Source of the DNA: Epiperipatus broadwayi
Lineage: Eukaryota > Onychophora > Udeonychophora > Euonychophora > Peripatidae
Assembly (NCBI GenBank): GCA_028023455.1
Contig: JAQFVV010000020.1
Coordinates: 4,265,092-4,329,091, forward strand
Length of the DNA: 64,000 bases
Direction: 5' to 3'
The notes beneath the pieces are model-generated. The model made no database searches and had not been told where the DNA came from. It saw only the letters and a program-made list of their open reading frames with translations. Shown here piece after piece: positions 58,051 through 64,000 of this stretch. Made by a program: the position numbers and the translations under genes. Within the stretch, counting starts at the first letter, position 1. The number at the start of each line of letters is the position of its first letter.

Positions 58051-60925
58051 ATTGTTGTCACCAGTTACAACAGATTGATAAGAAAAAAAAATGTTCTAGG
58101 TTCATTTACTTGTCTTAGACAAAAAAAAAAAAAAATATTTCATCAATTTGTAATAGATATTCCAATGTAAGATTAATGTACTTCTAACACATTTAAAAAT
58201 CACGAGTTTTATTATAAACAAATTTATACCTTCATATTCTCCAAATAAAAATAAGTAAGAAAAGCTTCAATTATAGTATTTGTTTACGTAATTTAGTACA
58301 AAAAAAAAAGTTTTTTCATCAAATGTGGGAATTTAAAATTAGCTTACAAAGACCTAAACTTTTATCGGTATTTATCATTATGACACAGAGCCATTATTCA
58401 CATCAAGAACTGCTTTTAGTGTATATGGAATGCAATTATTTAACATTAGACTTCTCTAAAAAAAATAAGGCATGCCTCATGGAAGAAAATCTCAAGTTCT
58501 TAGAGAGAGAATAGTGAATGACATCAACCTTTTATTAATTGTTCTAGCGTAAAGCGTAGAACTCAATATTTAATTAAAATAAGTAATTGACGAGGCTGCG
58601 AGATTTTATTACATGTATGAACTGGATCATTATCTTATTGAAATATCATAAGATTATCTGGAAATGTTTGCACCATGGAATGAATCTTGTTTTCTAATGT
58701 TCTAATTTGCAGCCATGCATAGTGATTAGACTATGAGAATATTATTATATACCTTCACAAAATTGCACCATTTCATATTCGCAAATAGGCAATCGTGAAA
58801 TAACCCCATTTAGTTGGTGAAAGTGCGAATGATTAGTTTAATTACTATATAATAAACTTCCTGCCTTGCATTATCTAATTGTATGTTTGCTATATGGTCT
58901 TTTCATAAGTGACATCACTAAAATCATACCAATCTTTTTATAAGTATTTTGTTGCTGAAGCTCTTAGCAGATAGCTAGGTTTATCAACTTTAATGATTTA
59001 TTCTTTTGTAATTTTTTTTGGCTACAATGCTTTGTATTGATTATAGTTCTCTTTCAGTTAAGCACTGATTTTCAATCACAGTTGATTCTAGATTTAATAG
59101 TAAATGCACTCATCTTTCTTGAAATATTAATTTTGCTCTAGTTAAAATTAGGCACTCAGCCAAGTATCCACAGACTTTTAAAACTGATATCGACTATTAC
59201 CTGTGAGATTCTTTTTACCAGCTTCTTAATTATTTTTGCAAGAGAAAAATTATTATTTTGGTATGAATTTCCATTTCTGTATCTAAAATAAATAGTAACT
59301 GTACATGTTATTTTGTTCATCCCAAATATAGGAGCTACTTGTTCAATGATGACTATAAGTGCTATTTTGGCAGTATACTTAATATCCGAGTTGAGTACGC
59401 TGAGTGCCAGTTTTGTTTAGAAGCATCACTATATTTATCTATTTTCAGGATATGTGTTTTTCTAAATTTTAGTTATTCTGTACTATATAATATTTATGTT
59501 AAACTCAATGCCATTTACATCTAGTGCTTGTCATGAAAAAGTTATAAACATATTTAAATATTGAAAATGTCCATATTCTTCCATCATACATGTAATAAAA
59601 ATATATTTGTTTTTAAATATTATATAATCAAATTACGATATAATTTTTATATAAAAATTAAATTAAAATTCTTTTAGATATTGTAACTGTTAATTTCTGA
59701 TCAATAAATAGTATATATAAGCGTTTTAACGCGCTGAAGAAGTTGTTATTTTTCAAGAATTAACAATTACGATAATATTAAAAGATCTTAATAATTAACT
59801 CTAAAGTAAAAATCTCGATTTAAAACTAATTAGCTTAACAAAAAATATATATATATTTTAAATTAAATATATTTGTTTGTCTTTAAATAAAAACATAATT
59901 TCATGAGCATCTTTAAGTCACTAAGTTATAGATATAATACTATTGAACATTTAATACAAAAAAATAAATCAATTATCATTATATTTACTTGTTAAGAGAA
60001 AGGTTGTAATTTGATTAATGGTGACATCCATTTCCTAACCTGATGCATTGCAAGATGCTACTATATATATATATAGAAAGATTTGATGTTGCTTTATACA
60101 TTGTCAGCTTTTATGATTTGTGGTCTCAATTTTTTTTTCACTTCCATTGTAAACTGTGAATTATTTCTGTATGACAAATATATGTTAATCAAGTTTGTAT
60201 TTTTTTTTTTTTTGTTATTGTTGGTAAATCCATTGAACATGTCATTATACCCATTAAAATCCTGTCAATAGTTGATGTCTTACTTTTTAAATGTTATTTA
60301 TCTTTAGGTAAGATTAAAGGTGTTTTCAAGTTTTAGTTGTGACAAGCTGATTATTAGTAAAACTTCCATTTTTCTCGATCACATCTTTACATCTATGATC
60401 CTACTTCTTGACAGAGCTTATAATGAGGTTGCAGATGTAATTTGTTTTAATACATTTTAACACTTATTTTTTACTTCCCATTGTATTGTATTGTATTAAT
60501 AGTTTCTCAATTGTAAACATTGGATGATAGGGCTTTCTAATTATCCATATCAGTTTTGATTCAAATGATTTCTAATCTGTGCATTTTTGTGCTTGTCTTT
60601 AATTAGAGTTTATAGTTTCAAAGTACCTGAATATGCAAAATTAATATGAAATTAATGTTATTCTGGATTATTATAAAGATATTACTAATACATCATTTCA
60701 TGTTGTTCAACTGTTAAGTAACATTTACTAATGGAGTTAATACAGAAGCTATAAGATTTCAAAGAAGCACATGGTTGAAAAACACTTGCACTGGGACTGA
60801 AACTATGTCAAAATATCTTTTAAATATTATTTATTGCTAGAGCATATCCAATAGATCATTAGGATTAGACAAGAGAAAGAATTTGAATTAGGGATGTTAA
60901 GGGTATTGCACCAATAGAAAAAATA
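58051..60925. other. 3' flank of THOC6, no gene seen
   Basis: AT-rich intergenic DNA. Open frames of about 60 codons here have noise-like composition. No RNA gene or named repeat was recognised. Confidence 0.45.
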
Positions 60926-61258
60926 ATTAAACCACCAAATATCACATGACATCACCATTTCTAATGCTTGCTCATAACAGTTATTAAAACAGGCAAAACT
61001 CTCCATACAGTAGTGCCACTCAGTACAAACCATAGTAATCAATGGATGCCAGAAGGCTGGTGCATAAAATCCCTATTTAGTGCCTACTCATCCAATATTC
61101 CTAGACTAGTTTCTGACTTGTGGCCTTTGTCAGTGAGGAGCCTTGATTATTCTGGCTTGCACTGAGTGGCACTACTGTATGGAGATGTTTTGCCTGTTTT
61201 AATAAGTTATGAGCAAGCATAATAAATGGTGATCATGTGATGTTTGGTGGTTTAATAC
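60926..61258. repeat. Foldback repeat family, copy 4 (long arms)
   Basis: The left arm starts TTAAACCACCAAATATCACA, followed by ATGCTTGCTCATAAC, AAACAGGCAAAACTCTCCAT and ACAGTAGTGCCACTCAGT. The right arm ends with the reverse complement (AGCATAATAAATGGTGATCA, TGTTTGGTGGTTTAA). Here the arms include outer sequence not fully kept in the other copies, so this copy best defines the family boundaries. Confidence 0.8.
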
Positions 61259-61429
61259 AAATCCTGCCTAGTAGGATAGTGGTGGCTATGGTTATTAAAG
61301 AACCAAAGACACCAAAATGTATGGATACTGAACTGAGTTCAGGCCTATATGACTATATAAGTTAATGAGCTTAGATTGAAAATATTATTGTTTTCAATTT
61401 TATTCTCGTACTTTTGTAATTAAGTAGAG

Positions 61430-61655
61430 AAATGACTGCTGGAGGGTTGCATTTAATCCTAAGATCTAGGTGCAGTGTTCTCAGTTCCAAGGCTCCTCAA
61501 TGATGAAGGCCACAAGCCAGAAACTAGTCTGGAGATATTGGATGAGTAGGCATTAGATAGGGATTTTATGTACAAGCCTTCTGGCATCCATCGATTACTC
61601 TGGCTTGCACAGAGTGGCACTACTGTATGGAGAGTTTTCCCTGCTTTTAGAAATA
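61430..61655. repeat. Foldback repeat family, copy 5 (centre plus right arm)
   Basis: It starts ACTGCTGGAGGGTTGCATTT and continues through GTGCAGTGTTCTCAG, ATTGGATGAGTAGGC and CTTCTGGCATCCATCGATTA, ending TACTGTATGGAGAGTTTTCC. It is in the orientation of the right half of copy 2. It lies ~170 bp after copy 4, so the two may be parts of one rearranged element. Confidence 0.75.
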
Positions 61656-62580
61656 ATGGGAGAAAAGATTATTTTTTAAGAGCTGATGATATATGCCACT
61701 TTCAAATATAATATGTTTTGATCACTGATCATAGAGAAAAAGCATTAGGACTCACGTATTTCACATTTTATCTTTCGTTGTCACTATAAATATTGGTCAT
61801 ATATAACATATTCCAACTGTTATTGAATATAATTTATCATTATGTAAGATCAGGAGTATTTTTATCTTCAGCACATTGATCTATAAATCTTCAATATAAC
61901 CTATTGAATGATAATTTGTTTACTTCAGGGAGTTTTATATCAGCCATCTTTATTGAATTGAAATAAATGTAAATTTTTTTAAATACTTTTTGAGCTATAT
62001 CAATAATTTTCTACCACGTCTTATTTTTATAAGTGCAGTGATCAGAGTTAAGGCTTCTCTGTTTATCTGCACATAATTTTTCTTAGCTTTACATGAACAT
62101 ATATAGTAATGCACCAGTCTCCACTGGTGATTCATCTTCTACCAGAATTGATCATTGTAAATTAGTAAAATCCAAATTTAATAATATCAAATTCATAATA
62201 CTCTGAATAATTCTAGAAAATTAAACAATATACTTTTATAAAAGAGGTAAATAATATAAAAGTAATCAAATAATTAATTGTTCTGGAGGTCCTGTAACTT
62301 TTGAGTACCTGAAATGAGAAGTTAAACTTTGATTCAAGAATCTTTAATTGTAAAATTCTCACTATGTCACTATGTTACTCTTCTTCATGGGCTAATTATC
62401 AAAAATGCAAAACTAGTTCTAACAGGATTGAATTATAAAAACAAAAAGTAGCGCATTAAAATATTTACATTTAACAAATTATAATAGTGCCAAAATCACA
62501 CTTTTCTTTATGTTTGCCGTAATATTCTATAAATACAATTTATCCAAACTTCAAACACTTTTTAGCAAAACTCTTTATTT
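61656..62580. other. 3' flank stretch, no feature
   Basis: AT-rich DNA; nothing recognised. Confidence 0.45.
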
Positions 62581-62587
62581 GTACATA

Positions 62588-62640
62588 CACCTACGTTTCG
62601 AATGACCTGCAGTCTTCTTCAGAGCAAGTTTATTTAGATC
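62588..62640 (-). ncRNA. Third hammerhead-like motif, degenerate
   Basis: On the - strand, CTGAAGA (fits CUGANGA) is followed by GACTGCAGGTC, ATTC and then GAAACGTA. The core bases and a GUA cleavage triplet are present. Stem II is short or imperfect (GAC/GUC plus extra bases), so it is a weaker candidate than 51141-51190. The general pattern resembles the other two sites and suggests related element ends. Confidence 0.35.
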
Positions 62641-64000
62641 AAAATATACAGAAACATTCATTTTAGGTATAAGGATAAAAGAAATACCTTTTTCGCCCTA
62701 TGTGGTTTAGTGCAATGGAAAAATGGCAGATTATGGTTCGTTTCTGTCATTTTTGGTGTTTGAATTTTATTAGTAATATCATTGATTGGAGAACAAAATT
62801 TTATGATTAAACAATCAAAAAAGTTATATATATGAAGAAAAAAACAAAGCGCAAATCAGAAAAATATTAAAAGACCATAAACTTGCTACAGCAGCTGTAC
62901 AATATTTCTTTCACCAATGGTAAAAGTTGTAATATATTTCAATTATACCTTTTCTTTATGATCAATGTACTGACAGTCATTTGACCAATCTGATTGGGAG
63001 AGCTATCTGGGTTGAGTATAAGCTAGCTTATATCCGCTCTGAAACTTCAATTCAGGTCATAGAATAATCAGTTGAAACTATAAGGAAATATTATCAAGGA
63101 ATAAGTAAAATTTACTGCATTGTAAAAAGTGAATAAAGAAAAGTGTGCTAAATGCTATTACATGAATATCACGACTTAATTAAAAATTTAAAAAAAAACA
63201 CAATAAAACAAGTTAATTGGTCATGTATTTAGATGGTGAGAAGGAAAAACATCTTTACCTAAAAAAGAAAAAATTTGAAGTGGAACGTAAGAAATATGTA
63301 ACTACGGAAATGTTTGTCAAAAAAAAAACATCATTAAATTCATAATTTCAATCTTTAACAGATTTCATGTTGATGAAATCTGTTTTCGATATAATAACTT
63401 ATTTCATATAATAAACAAGCTATTTGCAAGATGGGTTCTATCCTACATAATTAAATTACATTTATATAATAATTAGCCATTAAACTAAGGAGTATACAAT
63501 TCAAAGTACTAATGCACTTTCGTAACTATACAGAAATGAAAACATTTTTTCATAATAACAAGTGTATTTTAATAGATCAGATGATGGAGATTTGCCAACT
63601 GACAAAGAGGATTTTGCTCGGCTCTTATTTTCATTGTTTATTTTTTGGAAATTGGCAATTATGTAATATCTAAAACAATTTTAGTTTCAGTGCCAAACTG
63701 AATAGAAGCACATTAGTGGTTTGAATTGGATACATACATATAAATACTTGACTTCAAGACAATTCTAAATGATGTCAGTTTTATTTCAAATTTTTAATCT
63801 ACAATACAAAAGATATATATAAGTATATATACACACATCCATATTTGTGATTTATTTTCCTGATCAAGTCAATAATTATGTATTAAATAATTACATGCAA
63901 CTTTTTTCTTTAATACAACAAATCAAAATAGTATTGATTCTCATTTTATTCCTTAACAAAAAAAGGGAAAAAATACTGATATTAGGATAGTAAAAAGTAC
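62641..64000. other. Distal 3' flank, no gene seen
   Basis: AT-rich DNA. The part at 62940-63080 is less AT-rich and may belong to the element carrying the hammerhead-like motif at 62588, but no coding or terminal structure could be shown. Confidence 0.4.

Noticed and set aside
1-64000. CRISPR arrays, operons, prokaryotic promoters
   Set aside because: No regular repeat-spacer structure or prokaryotic gene organisation; the DNA is an animal intron landscape.

Overview
This is AT-rich, intron-dominated DNA from an animal, most likely an invertebrate bilaterian with a large repeat-rich genome. A cephalopod or other mollusc, or a chelicerate, would fit; the sequence does not decide. There is no prokaryotic gene arrangement, operon or CRISPR array.

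The window is essentially one gene, THOC6 (THO/TREX complex subunit 6, a WD40 beta-propeller mRNA-export factor), on the + strand. I assembled it from 12 coding exons between 1953 and 57848. Their splice phases fit throughout and give a 327-residue protein that follows the length and order of vertebrate THOC6 (about 341 residues). The coding sequence is under 1 kb spread over about 56 kb. Several exons are only 38-69 bp, while introns 3, 4 and 8 are 10-14 kb. Introns 1 and 11 are both 74 bp. A possible 5' leader exon with a TISU/YY1-like ATGGCG lies at about 1595, and AATAAA signals lie at 57925 and 58045.

The rest is intronic and flanking DNA built largely from decayed mobile elements. Positions 1-1950 hold the 5' flank with a foldback repeat. 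Intron 3 carries a ~600 bp inverted duplication with Ty3/gypsy integrase and LINE remains, plus gag/protease remains. Intron 4 holds a TA-flanked Tigger-like transposon interrupted by a second transposon with an 8-bp target-site duplication, an antisense LINE and a degenerate hammerhead-like motif. Intron 5 has a Penelope-like GIY-YIG endonuclease relic, a minisatellite and a hAT transposase relic. Intron 6 has a ~187 bp inverted repeat. Intron 7 has a tRNA-Gly-like sequence, LINE remains and a GC-rich ~70-bp-period tandem repeat. Intron 8 has a second Tigger-like element, foldback repeats, a tRNA-derived element, a processed retrocopy with a 15-bp target-site duplication and a palindrome containing a well-formed hammerhead-ribozyme core. 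Intron 10 has a near-perfect 51-bp-arm palindrome. The 3' flank (57850-64000) has tandem foldback copies and a further hammerhead-like motif.

The most interesting points are the hammerhead motifs beside independent evidence of Penelope-like elements, the retrocopy of an unrecognised acidic protein, the nested transposons, the high-copy foldback family, and several strong intronic inverted repeats that would form long double-stranded RNA in the THOC6 pre-mRNA. All calls come from reading the sequence by eye; no database search was run.
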